Shown: positions 55,342 through 63,739 of the stretch, in pieces
Layout of the letters: each line of letters opens with the position of its first letter
Numbering within the stretch: position 1 is the stretch's first letter
Origin: Nitrospirales bacterium
GTDB taxonomy: Bacteria > Nitrospirota > Nitrospiria > Nitrospirales > UBA8639
Assembly: GCA_021604005.1 (NCBI GenBank)
Contig: BQIV01000019.1
Span: 28,527-92,526 of the forward strand
Length of the DNA: 64,000 nucleotides
Reading direction: 5' to 3'
Position numbers and translations under genes: made by a program
Notes under the pieces: model-generated
The model's input: the letters and a program-made list of their open reading frames with translations, nothing else
What the model was told of the DNA's origin: nothing
The model's database searches: none

Positions 55342-56046
55342 TTATGAAGACGACATCAACCCTTTGTCCGCGAAACTTATATAGGACCCGTCGCCGATCA
55401 CCACATGATCGAGTACCTGGATGCCGAGAATATCGCCAGCCGTTACCAATCGTTGTGTTAAGGCATAATCTTCAGGGCTAGGGTCGGGATTTCCGCTCGG
55501 ATGATTATGGAGCACGACAATGGCCGCAGCCGATTCACGTACGGCGACATTGAAGACTTCGCGCGGATGAACGATGTTCACGGTTAAGCTTCCTTGGGAG
55601 ATAGTCATATCCCGGATCACTCGATGTTTAGCGTCTAACAACACAACCTTAAACACTTCATATCGAAGGTCGCGTACGAGTGGATAGTAATGGTGATAGA
55701 GGTCACGGCTCGCACCAATGCGTAGGCCCGTGGTTAACGGGGTCGAGAGCGTCCGCTTCCCTAATTCAACTGCGGCCAGAATTTGCGCGGCTTTGGCCGG
55801 GCCAATTCCAGGAATCGCACAGAGCTCTTCAAGGCTCCGGTTTGAAAGGCCTTGTACTCCGTCGAGTCGTTCAAGCAACTCCATGGCGACTTGAACTGCA
55901 GAGGAATCCTGTCTTCCCACCCGTAAGAGAATGGCAAGCAGTTGCGCATCCGAGACGGACTCAGGCCCTTGCTGCAAGAGACGTTCGCGCGGACGTTCCG
56001 AACTTGGCCACGAGTGAATACCCATTTTTGGTTTTATCTCATTCAT
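55342..56046 (-). CDS. radC: RadC family JAMM/MPN protein
   Basis: A 234-residue RadC: HhH-like N-terminal region (RERLLQQGPESVSDAQLLAILLRVG; LCAIPGIGPAKA) and the JAMM metal site HNHPSGNPDPSPEDY near residue 178, with an upstream Glu in VFNVAVRESAAAIVVLHNHP. Historically linked to DNA repair, but the biological role is uncertain. Divergent from rsmD. Confidence 0.93.
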   Translation of the reverse strand: MNEIKPKMGIHSWPSSERPRERLLQQGPESVSDAQLLAILLRVGRQDSSAVQVAMELLERLDGVQGLSNRSLEELCAIPGIGPAKAAQILAAVELGKRTLSTPLTTGLRIGASRDLYHHYYPLVRDLRYEVFKVVLLDAKHRVIRDMTISQGSLTVNIVHPREVFNVAVRESAAAIVVLHNHPSGNPDPSPEDYALTQRLVTAGDILGIQVLDHVVIGDGSYISFADKGLMSSS

Positions 56047-56226
56047 ATGCTGAATGTCGCATTCAGATCCAAAAGCTTCACTTCGTACAATTGCAAGAGT
56101 TCATCCACTATACGCAGATCAAAAGAAGAGGGTCAAAGTCTCTGTCCGACGGGAAGTTGTGATGTTCCAAAATGGTGTGGTACGGTACAAAGCCCTAAGG
56201 CGATAGGTGAAAACCATGCATGGATT

Positions 56227-56823
56227 ATGAGAGTAATAGCTGGCACGCAAAAGGGCCGTCGGCTCAAGGCCCCGATAGGGAATCGAATCAGACCCACGTC
56301 TGAGCGAGTTCGGGAAGCTTTATTCTCCATCCTGAATGTTGAAGTCTCTCACGCCAATGTGCTTGACCTCTGTTGTGGAACAGGCACGATTGGCTTAGAA
56401 GCGTTGAGTCGAGGTGCTGCACGCGTTGTCTTCGTGGATAACCATCGCGACTCCTTGCTCCTTTTGAAAAACAATATTCGACGATGTGGCGAGCCGCCCA
56501 ACACGGTGACTCTTGCCGGTGACGCGTGGGAACTTGTACGTCACCCGCATCTGCATCGCTTGGGCCCGTTTGATATTATTTATGTAGATCCGCCCTATCA
56601 GCATGACAATCTCGAACAGCTCTTAGGAGAATTGAGTGCAGGACAAACCCTTGCGTGTGATGGCATGATGGTGGTGGAACATTTCTGGAAAACCGTACTG
56701 CCGCAAGACGTGGGATCCGTTCAACAGGTGCGACACGCTCGCTACGGCGATACGGTCTTAACATTCTTTCAACAGACGAAACATGAATCCCATGCGAATC
56801 GGCGTGTATCCGGGAACATTTGA
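56227..56823 (+). CDS. rsmD: 16S rRNA (guanine966-N2)-methyltransferase
   Basis: SAM-dependent methyltransferase; start MRVIAGTQKGRRLKAPIG is the usual RsmD N-terminus, so the long upstream frame extension (to 55942, overlapping radC) is rejected. Motif I VLDLCCGTGTIGLEAL, and the catalytic D-P-P-Y motif in IIYVDPPYQHDN are intact. 198 residues. Overlaps coaD by 41 bp; the rsmD-coaD pairing is widespread. Confidence 0.95.
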   Translation: MRVIAGTQKGRRLKAPIGNRIRPTSERVREALFSILNVEVSHANVLDLCCGTGTIGLEALSRGAARVVFVDNHRDSLLLLKNNIRRCGEPPNTVTLAGDAWELVRHPHLHRLGPFDIIYVDPPYQHDNLEQLLGELSAGQTLACDGMMVVEHFWKTVLPQDVGSVQQVRHARYGDTVLTFFQQTKHESHANRRVSGNI

Positions 56824-57277
56824 TCCTATTACGTTAGGGCATGCCAATGTCATTGCACGCAGCCTTCGAATGGTTGATCGCGTGATTGTGGCCGTCGCGC
56901 CAAATCCTCAAAAAGGTCCTCTGTTTGATCTACAGGAACGGATTGAGTTGGCCAAAATTGCCACTAAGCATTTACCCCATGTCGAGGTTGAATCGTTTGA
57001 TGGTCTGCTTGTCAATTATGTTCGTAATCGTGGCGCTCAGGCCATCATTCGAGGCATGCGAGCCGTCTCCGATTTCGAACACGAATTTCAAATGGCGCTG
57101 TTAAATCGTAAACTCGACGAAGGAGTCGAGACCGTCTTTCTCATGGCCAGCGAAGAATATTCCTATTTAACCTCCAGCATGGTCAAAGAAGTCGCGTCGC
57201 TCGGCGGTCCGTTACAAGACTTTTTGCATCCCGACGTGGCCGAACGCTTACAATCGTGCTTTCATGCCAACTCATGA
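56783..57277 (+). CDS. coaD: phosphopantetheine adenylyltransferase
   Basis: Fourth CoA-synthesis step (phosphopantetheine to dephospho-CoA). Nucleotidyltransferase motifs GVYPGTFDPITLGH near the start and EEYSYLTSSMVKEVASLGG near the end. The likely true start is MRIGVYPGTF at 56792; 56783 adds MNP. About 164 residues. Overlaps rsmD; the downstream gene starts 10 bp after. Confidence 0.95.
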   Translation: MNPMRIGVYPGTFDPITLGHANVIARSLRMVDRVIVAVAPNPQKGPLFDLQERIELAKIATKHLPHVEVESFDGLLVNYVRNRGAQAIIRGMRAVSDFEHEFQMALLNRKLDEGVETVFLMASEEYSYLTSSMVKEVASLGGPLQDFLHPDVAERLQSCFHANS

Positions 57278-57287
57278 ATCCTGTGAT

Positions 57288-58481
57288 ATGAAACTCGCAA
57301 CACGTACCACTAAGATCGCCGCCTCACCCACCTTACATATGGTCGCGACGGTAAAAGCCCTCAAAGCTCAAGGGGAGACCATCTTCGATTTTGCTGCGGG
57401 AGAACCGGCGCAACATTCACCCGAGTGCGTCAAACAGGCCGCATTGGAGGCCATTCAGGGAAATTTCACAAAGTACACGGCCGTAACCGGAATCGATGAC
57501 CTGAAAGACGCCATTATCGAGACTTTTCAGCGGACCCATCGGCTGGACTATGACAGATCGAAGATTCTCGTGTCATGCGGGGCAAAACACACGTTGTATA
57601 ATTTCACCCAGGCCGCTTTAGAGGCGGGAGATGAAATCATTATTCCCAGCCCTTACTGGGTATCCTATCCAGACCAAATTGCCTTGACCGGTGCTACTTC
57701 GGTTATCCTGAAAACCGAAGAAGCGTCACACTATGCCATTGACTCCGCCCTCTTGGACTCTCTGATTACGCCAAGAACCAAAGCGATTATGCTGAATAGT
57801 CCCTGCAATCCAACGGGCAGTATGTATGACCAACACACATTGGAATGTGTGGCAGAACTGGCCCTTCGGCATGATTTGCTCGTGGTTTCCGATGAAATCT
57901 ATGAACACCTGGTATATGACGGTCATCAGCACGTCAGTATTGCGTCCTTAGGGCCAGATATCGCCAAGCGCACGTTAGTGGTGAATGGCGCGTCCAAATC
58001 ATATTCCATGACAGGGTGGCGAATCGGCTATGCCGCAGGCCCTAAAGATCTCATTACCGCCATGGGACATATTCAAAGTCAAAGCACGTCGAATCCCAAC
58101 TCGATTGCACAAAAAGCGACCGTTGCTGCGTTACGAGATGGCCAGTCATTTATTACGAACATGCGTCAGGAACTGAGTGCACAACGAACCTTGATGGTTG
58201 ACCGGTTGAATGCCATCCCCGGCATTACCTGTCCAATGCCGCGTGGTGCGTTCTATGCCCTGCCCAACGTTTCGGCGTTATTTGGACGACGGCATGCTCA
58301 GGGAACGATTACCTCGCCTTCCGATTTAGCTCACTACCTGTTGACTGAAGCCAAGGTCGCCTGTGTCGCGGGAGAGCCATTTGGCGCCCCCGAACACATT
58401 CGCCTCTCCTATACACCAGGTCTTTCTGTCATTGAGCAAGGGATGGACCGACTTGCGAGTGCGATCCAAGCATTAGAGTAG
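57288..58481 (+). CDS. PLP-dependent aminotransferase, aspartate type
   Basis: Class I/II aminotransferase of about 397 residues. The PLP lysine is in NGASKSYSMTGWRIGY; other anchors are IIIPSPYWVSYPDQI, MLNSPCNPTGS and ISDEIYEHLVYDG-like VSDEIYEHLVYDG, and the substrate-binding RLSYT near the C-terminus. Closest to bacterial AspC/AatA-type aspartate aminotransferases; exact specificity not readable. The ATG at 57288 (MKLATRTTKIAASPT) is preferred to the 57264 frame start, which would overlap coaD. Confidence 0.9.
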   Translation: MKLATRTTKIAASPTLHMVATVKALKAQGETIFDFAAGEPAQHSPECVKQAALEAIQGNFTKYTAVTGIDDLKDAIIETFQRTHRLDYDRSKILVSCGAKHTLYNFTQAALEAGDEIIIPSPYWVSYPDQIALTGATSVILKTEEASHYAIDSALLDSLITPRTKAIMLNSPCNPTGSMYDQHTLECVAELALRHDLLVVSDEIYEHLVYDGHQHVSIASLGPDIAKRTLVVNGASKSYSMTGWRIGYAAGPKDLITAMGHIQSQSTSNPNSIAQKATVAALRDGQSFITNMRQELSAQRTLMVDRLNAIPGITCPMPRGAFYALPNVSALFGRRHAQGTITSPSDLAHYLLTEAKVACVAGEPFGAPEHIRLSYTPGLSVIEQGMDRLASAIQALE

Positions 58482-58578
58482 AGGGTTTTTTCCGAGCGTG
58501 ACATCTTGACTCAGACAAAGAGAGTGTTACCTAATCAATAATATTGCCGATATTGACAGTCAATGAGGAGGGGGCACC

Positions 58579-59019
58579 GTGCCAATCTACGAATACATTT
58601 GTACTGCCTGTAACGAAAAATTTGAAGTACAACGAAAGTTTTCCGACCCGCCGATTACAACGTGTGCAGAATTTTCATGTCCAAAAGGCGAACCGGTTGA
58701 GAAACTCATCTCGTCACCGGCCATCATGTTTAAGGGCACCGGCTGGTATGTGACGGATTATTCCGACAAATTGAAACAACCCAACCGGCCAGGCGAAGAT
58801 GGGAAGCCACAGGGGAAAACCACCGAAACAAAGGCCGATGGAACGTCTGACGGCAGCTCGTCTTCGACGTCCTCCACGTCATCGAGTGAGACAAGTGCGG
58901 GCTCTTCATCGTCATCTGGCTCAACTCCCTCCTCCGGCTCAACATCGTCGTCAGGATCATCGGGCGGATCTTCCCCACCCACCCCTTCATCAAACTCATC
59001 AAGTGGGAAAAAAGAATAA
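58579..59019 (+). CDS. FmdB family zinc-ribbon protein with Ser/Gly-rich tail
   Basis: A 146-residue protein. Residues 1-60 form the FmdB/CxxC regulatory-type ribbon: MPIYEYICTACNEKFEVQRK with C-x-x-C, then CAEFSCPKGEPVEKL, and KGTGWYVTDY. After about residue 75 a low-complexity Ser/Thr/Gly/Pro tail follows (about 60 residues of SSSTSS-, GSTPSSGS- and SGGSSPP-type repeats). Tail-bearing FmdB proteins are common. GTG at 58579 has GAGGAGGGGG upstream. Role unknown. Confidence 0.88.
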   Translation: MPIYEYICTACNEKFEVQRKFSDPPITTCAEFSCPKGEPVEKLISSPAIMFKGTGWYVTDYSDKLKQPNRPGEDGKPQGKTTETKADGTSDGSSSSTSSTSSSETSAGSSSSSGSTPSSGSTSSSGSSGGSSPPTPSSNSSSGKKE

Positions 59020-59065
59020 GTCAGGAACTGCCAGTCTGGCCGTTGTCCAGCACACGTGATGTCGA

Positions 59066-59689
59066 TTATGTCCGTCCGGACTTGTTGATCCGCTTCGCCC
59101 AAAGTTGATCCCATACTAACTGTGCAAACAACGTATACCCCGCGGTTGACAGATGGATGCCATCATTTGAGTATCTGGCCGCGAGCAAGGAGCTGTTCTC
59201 TTCCGTTGTCTGGGCGAACAGATCAATGCAGGGAATGTTGGCTGCTTGGCAATAATCCACGAGCCGTCGATTCAGCTCCATACGCCGTTCAATATGCGGC
59301 TGAATGATATATTGGCCCGCATCGTCAACAGGGCTACGCAACGAGGGAATCGTAACGGCCACTGGCGCAATCGATGCGCGTACCGCATGTTCATACAAGG
59401 TGACTAAATTATCAAGAATGTGTGTAAGGCTTTTGTTTGCTCCCAGGTCGTTTGTTCCACCAAGAATAATTACCCAGGTTGGTCGAATCGCAAGCACGTC
59501 AGGTGAAAATCGTTCGACCATCTCACTCGTACACTCGCCATTCACCCCACGAACCAACACCGTTCCAGCATCGCCAAGCCAAGTTTGAAGCCATTCCCCA
59601 TAGGGTGTTGCGTGATAATACGGCGTCGCAAGTGTCGGAGCCTGGTACCCCACGGTCAAACTATCGCCAAAGCAAATGACTTTCATCAC
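59066..59689 (-). CDS. SGNH/GDSL-type hydrolase
   Basis: A 207-residue lipase/esterase-like protein with the four SGNH blocks: FGDSLTVGYQ (block I, nucleophile Ser), a Gly in the VRGVNGECT segment (block II), GGTNDLG (block III, Asn) and DGIHLSTAGY (block V, Asp/His). No signal peptide, so probably cytoplasmic, similar to TesA-like or arylesterase-type members. Convergent with the FmdB gene by 47 bp. Substrate not known. Confidence 0.9.
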   Translation of the reverse strand: MMKVICFGDSLTVGYQAPTLATPYYHATPYGEWLQTWLGDAGTVLVRGVNGECTSEMVERFSPDVLAIRPTWVIILGGTNDLGANKSLTHILDNLVTLYEHAVRASIAPVAVTIPSLRSPVDDAGQYIIQPHIERRMELNRRLVDYCQAANIPCIDLFAQTTEENSSLLAARYSNDGIHLSTAGYTLFAQLVWDQLWAKRINKSGRT

Positions 59690-59964
59690 CAGATTTGTTT
59701 ATGTGTAGGAAAAATTTCCCGTTTGCGCATACAGACGGCATTCAGGTCTGTAATACGTAGAGGAATGCGTATAGCCCTTGACACGAACGATTGCCCTAGT
59801 TACCCTCAGCAAGGTTCTCAACGATACAGGTCGTGCTTTATATGAATACTCGCTCCAGCAACACTCTCGGTTCAACGATTTTCACCTCTCAGACATACCG
59901 GTAATCGTATTTTACTCGACACATGGGCTTGGAGCATACAACCACGAGGAGGCTAAGACCGTCA

Positions 59965-60519
59965 ATGCAATTGCTACGTTCGACTACATCAATCATTGGA
60001 ATTATGTTCAGTGCCTGTCTCCTGCTGTACACTGGAGCGAGTTCGTTGGCTATCGCCAAAGATTTTAAAATTGCCATCGTTGACCCACAATCCGTGATTG
60101 AAAAGTCGAAGGCTGGCAGCCGAGCCTTGGCCACCCTCAAAGAACATGCGCAAGCCAGGGAAAATGTGTTAAAGGCCGACCAAAAGGAACTCGAAGACCT
60201 TCAGAGTGAATTAAAAAAATCGGAAGCGTCCAAGGACAAAGGTTTTCAACAAAAACAAGAGATATTTACTCGAAAATTCCAGGAATTTCAGAAACGTGGC
60301 CAGGAGTACCAACGAGAGCTTGGGACGAAACAAAAAGAACTGGTCCAAGAGTATATGAAGAAAATCGAAACGGCTACAGGTGCCGTTGCGAAACGCCATG
60401 GCTTTGCCATGGTTATCGATAAAGGTAGCGAAACCACACTCAAAATCGTGCTGTATAGTCAACGTGGGTTAGATATCACCAATGAAGTCGTGAAAGAATT
60501 CGACAAACGATATAAGTAA
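59965..60519 (+). CDS. OmpH/Skp family periplasmic chaperone
   Basis: About 184 residues. Signal peptide MQLLRSTTSIIGIMFSACLL and then FKIAIVDPQSVIEKSKAGSRA, the usual start of OmpH/Skp, a long charged coiled coil (about 55-130) and AKRHGFAMVIDKGSETTLKIVLY closing the trimer base. ATG at 59965 has an AGGAGG site, somewhat far at 12 bases; the frame start 59923 is rejected because it precedes the signal. Carries unfolded outer-membrane proteins across the periplasm. Confidence 0.85.
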   Translation: MQLLRSTTSIIGIMFSACLLLYTGASSLAIAKDFKIAIVDPQSVIEKSKAGSRALATLKEHAQARENVLKADQKELEDLQSELKKSEASKDKGFQQKQEIFTRKFQEFQKRGQEYQRELGTKQKELVQEYMKKIETATGAVAKRHGFAMVIDKGSETTLKIVLYSQRGLDITNEVVKEFDKRYK

Positions 60520-60527
60520 ACGTAAGG

Positions 60528-60603
60528 AACGCACTCTCAATTGTTCGGTCCACTTTGATTCAGGTCGTCCCATCTCGGTCGACCTGACGTCAAAGAGTGC
60601 GTT
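60528..60603. terminator. long inverted-repeat structure between convergent genes
   Basis: Lies between ompH-like and rhodanese genes, whose stops face it. The outer arms AACGCACTCT (60528-60537) and AGAGTGCGTT (60594-60603) are perfectly complementary over 10 bp. Inside, TCAGGTCG (60560-60567) pairs perfectly with CGACCTGA (60580-60587), and CTTTGA (60553-60558) can pair with TCAAAG. No U-tract is present. A bidirectional terminator is the simplest reading, but a protein-binding site is possible. Confidence 0.45.
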
Positions 60604-60610
60604 GAGTGAG

Positions 60611-60991
60611 TCAAGGCTCCTTGCCGTTTTCGAGTGGATACCCCGCAAGCTTCCAAGCCTTATACCCGCCCGCCATTGAACGAACCTTCGTATATCCCAT
60701 TTCCATAAGGTTTGAGGCAGCTAATGCGGAACGATATCCTCCCCCGCAATACAGAACGATCATCGTATCTTTATTCGGTTCTTGACCTTCAATGTCGCGC
60801 TCGAGAATCCCGCGCCCTATGTGGAGTGACCCCTTCGCAAATCCCTTTCGACGTTCATGATCTTCACGTATATCGATGAAGGCGAATGGCTCACCTTTTG
60901 TCTGTTTTTCCCTTACCTCATCGACTGATATTTCCTGAATGTGTTCTTTGACACGTTGTACCAGTTTTTCAAATGCAGGGTGATGTGCCAC
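60611..60991 (-). CDS. rhodanese-like domain protein
   Basis: A 126-residue single rhodanese domain: FIDIREDHERRKGF, the active-site loop with Cys in VLYCGGGYRSALAASNL, and a VRSMAGGYKAW end. The intact Cys predicts sulfur-transfer or thiol phosphatase-like activity; partner unknown. An HPAF-like N-terminus of about 30 residues is helical. No signal peptide. Confidence 0.9.
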   Translation of the reverse strand: MAHHPAFEKLVQRVKEHIQEISVDEVREKQTKGEPFAFIDIREDHERRKGFAKGSLHIGRGILERDIEGQEPNKDTMIVLYCGGGYRSALAASNLMEMGYTKVRSMAGGYKAWKLAGYPLENGKEP

Positions 60992-61019
60992 AGATGACCT
61001 CCTCTCTGCTCATAGGTGC

Positions 61020-61934
61020 TTATTGAATCGATGTATCTCGATTCGCACAGTGGTAATATCGCCAACTTGCTATCGCCCACATACCGGCAAGGGCGAGTAA
61101 TCCAATGTAGCTACTCCCATTTCGAAACCACGAATCATGTGCATGAATATCTACGAGTTCAATCGTGTCGAGTTCGACAAATCGTCCACGAATGGAAACC
61201 GTCGCCTGATGATCGAGGGACTTCCCTCGAAGCTTGAACACCTCACCAAACCCTTTCAACGCATCACCCTCAGAACCTTTCACATACAACTTCCGATCAA
61301 ATTCTACTGGACGTCCAACGCGTGCATCCGTAGCGATCAATGTCTTCACGAAGTGATTGTCCGCAAGCAAGGGCCCATCAAGAAACGCGAGTGGCAAGGT
61401 CATATACACGAGAAACAAGCCAAGACAGAGGCTATTTCTTCTAAGGGACCATGGAAGGAAAAACGGCTGTACCGTGATTGTCGATTTCCATGACCAGAGC
61501 ACATAGCCAAACCCTAAACTTGTCAAGAGATAGGTTGGCCAGCTCTCAGGCCAAAACCATCCGACAGTAAAGAGTTCCCAGGAAACTGGTGCAAAAAAAT
61601 GCACACCATTCGCCCACTTGATTTGCAGGGCATCAAGGGCTAAATGCACAACTGCACTGGAAGCAAGAATCCCGAAAATAATACCTGGCGTATGTGAAAG
61701 GCTGGCGAGAGCCGCACACAAGACCATCGTCATAAACAAGGAAGCTTGGACAATCACATAGAGACGGAGCGAATAGGGATCAATGCCAGGTACAAGACCA
61801 AGCAAGACCCGCTGAAGAATCCAGGGCACATCGGGAAGGATACAGCCGAGAAAGATAAGCTTAGGGTCTGCGGTGGGAATAACCGATCGCGTAAGTACCC
61901 CTTGAATTCCAAAATGGGCTAGCGCATTCGGCAT
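61020..61934 (-). CDS. membrane-bound metal-dependent hydrolase-like protein
   Basis: A 304-residue integral membrane protein with the YdjM-type start: MPNALAHFGIQG, then PKLIFLGCILPDVPWI, with H7, D and the later VVHLALDALQIKW supplying the His/Asp set of LexA-binding-type inner-membrane hydrolases. Five or six membrane segments precede a soluble, mostly beta C-terminal part (about 205-285: DARVGRPVEFDRKLYV, VSIRGRFVELDTIEL) and one last helix. Substrate and role unknown. Confidence 0.78.
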   Translation of the reverse strand: MPNALAHFGIQGVLTRSVIPTADPKLIFLGCILPDVPWILQRVLLGLVPGIDPYSLRLYVIVQASLFMTMVLCAALASLSHTPGIIFGILASSAVVHLALDALQIKWANGVHFFAPVSWELFTVGWFWPESWPTYLLTSLGFGYVLWSWKSTITVQPFFLPWSLRRNSLCLGLFLVYMTLPLAFLDGPLLADNHFVKTLIATDARVGRPVEFDRKLYVKGSEGDALKGFGEVFKLRGKSLDHQATVSIRGRFVELDTIELVDIHAHDSWFRNGSSYIGLLALAGMWAIASWRYYHCANRDTSIQ

Positions 61935-62049
61935 GAGTCAGTATTAAAGAAAAGGAGATGACTGCCTGTTTCGAGCTGTCCATTACGAACCCAACATAAT
62001 AGAACGAGGCAACAGCCACGTCACTCAATAAGCAGGAATGTCTGTGTGC

Positions 62050-62526
62050 TTATTTTTCGTTGTGAGATTTTGTAATGGTATAGAGCACTCCCTCATATCC
62101 TGATGGGCCACGAGCAGCCGTTGCGGCTACCGTATATTCACTGCTGATATCTTGCTGAGCCTGCATTTCACGAGCAGGTAAGAAATTGTCAGAACGATAG
62201 TCGTCTTCCCAGCCTACCGGGAAAAAGATGCCTATCACCATGAAAATAGGATTGTGCTTGGGGTCGGCATAATTCGGTAAAATCGACACGAGTTTATTGG
62301 CAACCTGATCATGCACCATTAAGCCTGTGCCAGTCTTGGTTTCCACCAAACGCACGTCACAGTCCGTACAGGCATGAAACGTCGGACCTTGCTGTTTCCA
62401 CTGGTCTTGAGACAATGAGAAGACAAAATCCACGGTTTCTTTTTCCAAAACCGTATCGGCAAATGTTGAGGGGACAAATAATACAGTCAGCAAGCAGACA
62501 ACGATGAACGAGAAAAAATACTTCAT
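62050..62526 (-). CDS. secreted protein of unknown function
   Basis: About 158 residues with a clean signal peptide (MKYFFSFIVVCLLTVLFVPSTFA). The mature part has a CTDCDVR pair near residue 55 and a GIFFPVGWEDDYRSDNFLPARE stretch. No family recognised. ATG at 62526 has an AGGA site; the longer frame (to 62625) would include a non-signal leader. The promoter-like element copy 2 (62566-62620) lies just upstream, giving an estimated 33-nt leader. Confidence 0.7.
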   Translation of the reverse strand: MKYFFSFIVVCLLTVLFVPSTFADTVLEKETVDFVFSLSQDQWKQQGPTFHACTDCDVRLVETKTGTGLMVHDQVANKLVSILPNYADPKHNPIFMVIGIFFPVGWEDDYRSDNFLPAREMQAQQDISSEYTVAATAARGPSGYEGVLYTITKSHNEK

Positions 62527-62565
62527 ACAATCCTGTGTTGGTGAAATTTTTTGTAAGAAACACAC

Positions 62566-62620
62566 GATATAGCGAATCCAAATAAGTTCCAAACAGGAAC
62601 AAGCAACTAACTCCGCGCGG
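62566..62620 (-). promoter_or_regulatory. promoter-like element, copy 2 of 2
   Basis: Plus-strand blocks: GATATA, GCGAATCCA (62572-62580), 6 bases, TTCCAAACAGGAA (62587-62599), 15 bases, GCGCGG (62615-62620), with the same spacing as copy 1 at 34345-34399. Read on the minus strand, the -10-like TATATC is at 62571 to 62566, so a transcript would start near 62559 and lead straight into the secreted-protein gene. A separate hairpin (CGTTTCAA/TTGAAACG, 62626-62655) sits next to it. Confidence 0.55.
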
Positions 62621-62702
62621 TACAACGTTTCAACTAGCGGAAGTTATTTGAAACGGCTATAAAAAGACGGACTGCACGGTACATCAAGTCAACTGGAATG
62701 CA

Positions 62703-62779
62703 TGGCGCGCCCGGCAGGAATCGAACCTGCGACCCTCGGCTTAGAAGGCCGATGCTCTATCCAACTGAGCTACGGGCGC
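62703..62779 (-). tRNA. tRNA-Arg (TCT anticodon)
   Basis: A complete 77-nt cloverleaf on the minus strand: acceptor GCGCCCG/CGGGCGC, D-arm with GAGC-type pairing, anticodon stem TCGGC/GCCGA with the loop CTTCTAA giving anticodon TCT, T-arm GCAGG TTCGATT CCTGC, discriminator G and an encoded CCA. Decodes AGA/AGG arginine codons. The only tRNA in the window. Confidence 0.97.
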
Positions 62780-62789
62780 ATAGATGAAC

Positions 62790-62805
62790 TTATTGGATCA
62801 TAGCA
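62790..62805 (-). promoter_or_regulatory. candidate extended -10 promoter of tRNA-Arg
   Basis: Minus strand TGCTATGAT: a TGn extension followed by TATGAT (62802 to 62797), about 17 bp before the tRNA 5' end, which fits a start near 62790. No strong -35 box. Confidence 0.45.
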
Positions 62806-63189
62806 AAATATCTGTCCAGTAAAAAGGGAAGCCAGTAGACGCTTCCGAGTCCAATCTACGCATCCTTAGCGAGACACGTATAATCTCCGTAGTCGGGTCG
62901 AACCATTATGCAGTGGACATCATTCTATACAGCAGTTCTGCATAAAATACGTGGTTTTCTGTTGCGTGTATAAAACAACATAGACATTCTATCTTGCAAA
63001 GAAATTATCACAAATCGCCTCGATAAAACTTCGCCCATTTAAAGCGATAAATCATATTGGGACAATCACAATTCACTCACGGGCTCGAAAGTTTGCATTC
63101 CACCGCTACATTGAAGGAAGTTTTAAATCTTCTGGACTTTAATAATTCAGCCTTGGTAGCAAACTTTTCTCTAACCTTGAGAGCAATCT
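62806..63189. other. intergenic region, no gene seen
   Basis: About 380 bp of AT-rich DNA between the tRNA and the toxin gene. No repeat, hairpin or coding frame was identified. Confidence 0.5.
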
Positions 63190-63510
63190 TTAGGCAATGC
63201 TGACTTCGGTGAGTTCACCTGACGATGAATCTTCGATGGCACGGAGAATGGCTGGGGTGGCCGTTTGGATTTTGGGCCAACTGGTTGAGGACAGAACGAC
63301 AATCCCGATGATCTGCACACTGGCGTTTTCGCACACGCCATGATTTTGGTCGGTTGTCATGAACACGTCGAATCCCTCTTGCTGGGCCTTGTTCAGTATT
63401 TCGCTATTTGTGCACAGGCCCCAGTTATGTTCAAACACGGTTTCCACGTGATGCGGATGGAGAAGGGTGCGTAGCGGAACAGGGATGCCTTGATCGAAAA
63501 GAATTCGCAC
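63190..63510 (-). CDS. DUF5615 PIN-like toxin
   Basis: A 106-residue protein of the DUF5615/Mut7-C-like PIN fold: MRILFDQGIPVPLR (first Asp), an acidic position in the NSEILNKAQQEGFDVFMTTDQNHG segment (T-D-Q-N-x-x typical), and LSSTSWPKI. Expected ribonuclease toxin of a type II pair. GTG start at 63510, one base after the DUF433 stop. Confidence 0.85.
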   Translation of the reverse strand: MRILFDQGIPVPLRTLLHPHHVETVFEHNWGLCTNSEILNKAQQEGFDVFMTTDQNHGVCENASVQIIGIVVLSSTSWPKIQTATPAILRAIEDSSSGELTEVSIA

Positions 63511-63511
63511 G

Positions 63512-63739
63512 TTAGGGTGTTTTCGAAGCGGCTAAACTTTTTGCGGCATGGGCAAGAACCGTTTGGACCTGTACTGGAGTCACCCCGGGAAACAAGTTCA
63601 CAAATTCGGTGAGCTCTACCCCATCTTCGAGGTTTTCAAACAGTGCAAGAACGGGAATTCTGGTGCCCCGAAACACCCATCCGCCGCTGACTCGTTGTGG
63701 GTCACGCTCAACGACTGAACAAGAAGACCAACCTAGCAT
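63512..63739 (-). CDS. DUF433 antitoxin-like protein
   Basis: A 75-residue DUF433 protein: a helix-turn start, then SGGWVFRGTRIPVLALFENLEDG (R-G-T-R-I-P motif), LFPGVTPVQVQTVLAHAAKSL. Paired directly with the DUF5615 gene (1-bp gap), the usual order of this toxin-antitoxin family. Probably DNA-binding and self-regulating. Confidence 0.85.
   Translation of the reverse strand: MLGWSSCSVVERDPQRVSGGWVFRGTRIPVLALFENLEDGVELTEFVNLFPGVTPVQVQTVLAHAAKSLAASKTP

Noticed and set aside
55942..56226. N-terminal extension of rsmD (95 residues)
   Set aside because: Overlaps radC on the other strand, and the RsmD family begins at MRVIAGTQKG.
58758..59114. Minus-strand acidic frame opposite the FmdB tail
   Set aside because: Its Asp/Glu repeat is simply the complement of the Ser-rich repeat of the FmdB protein.
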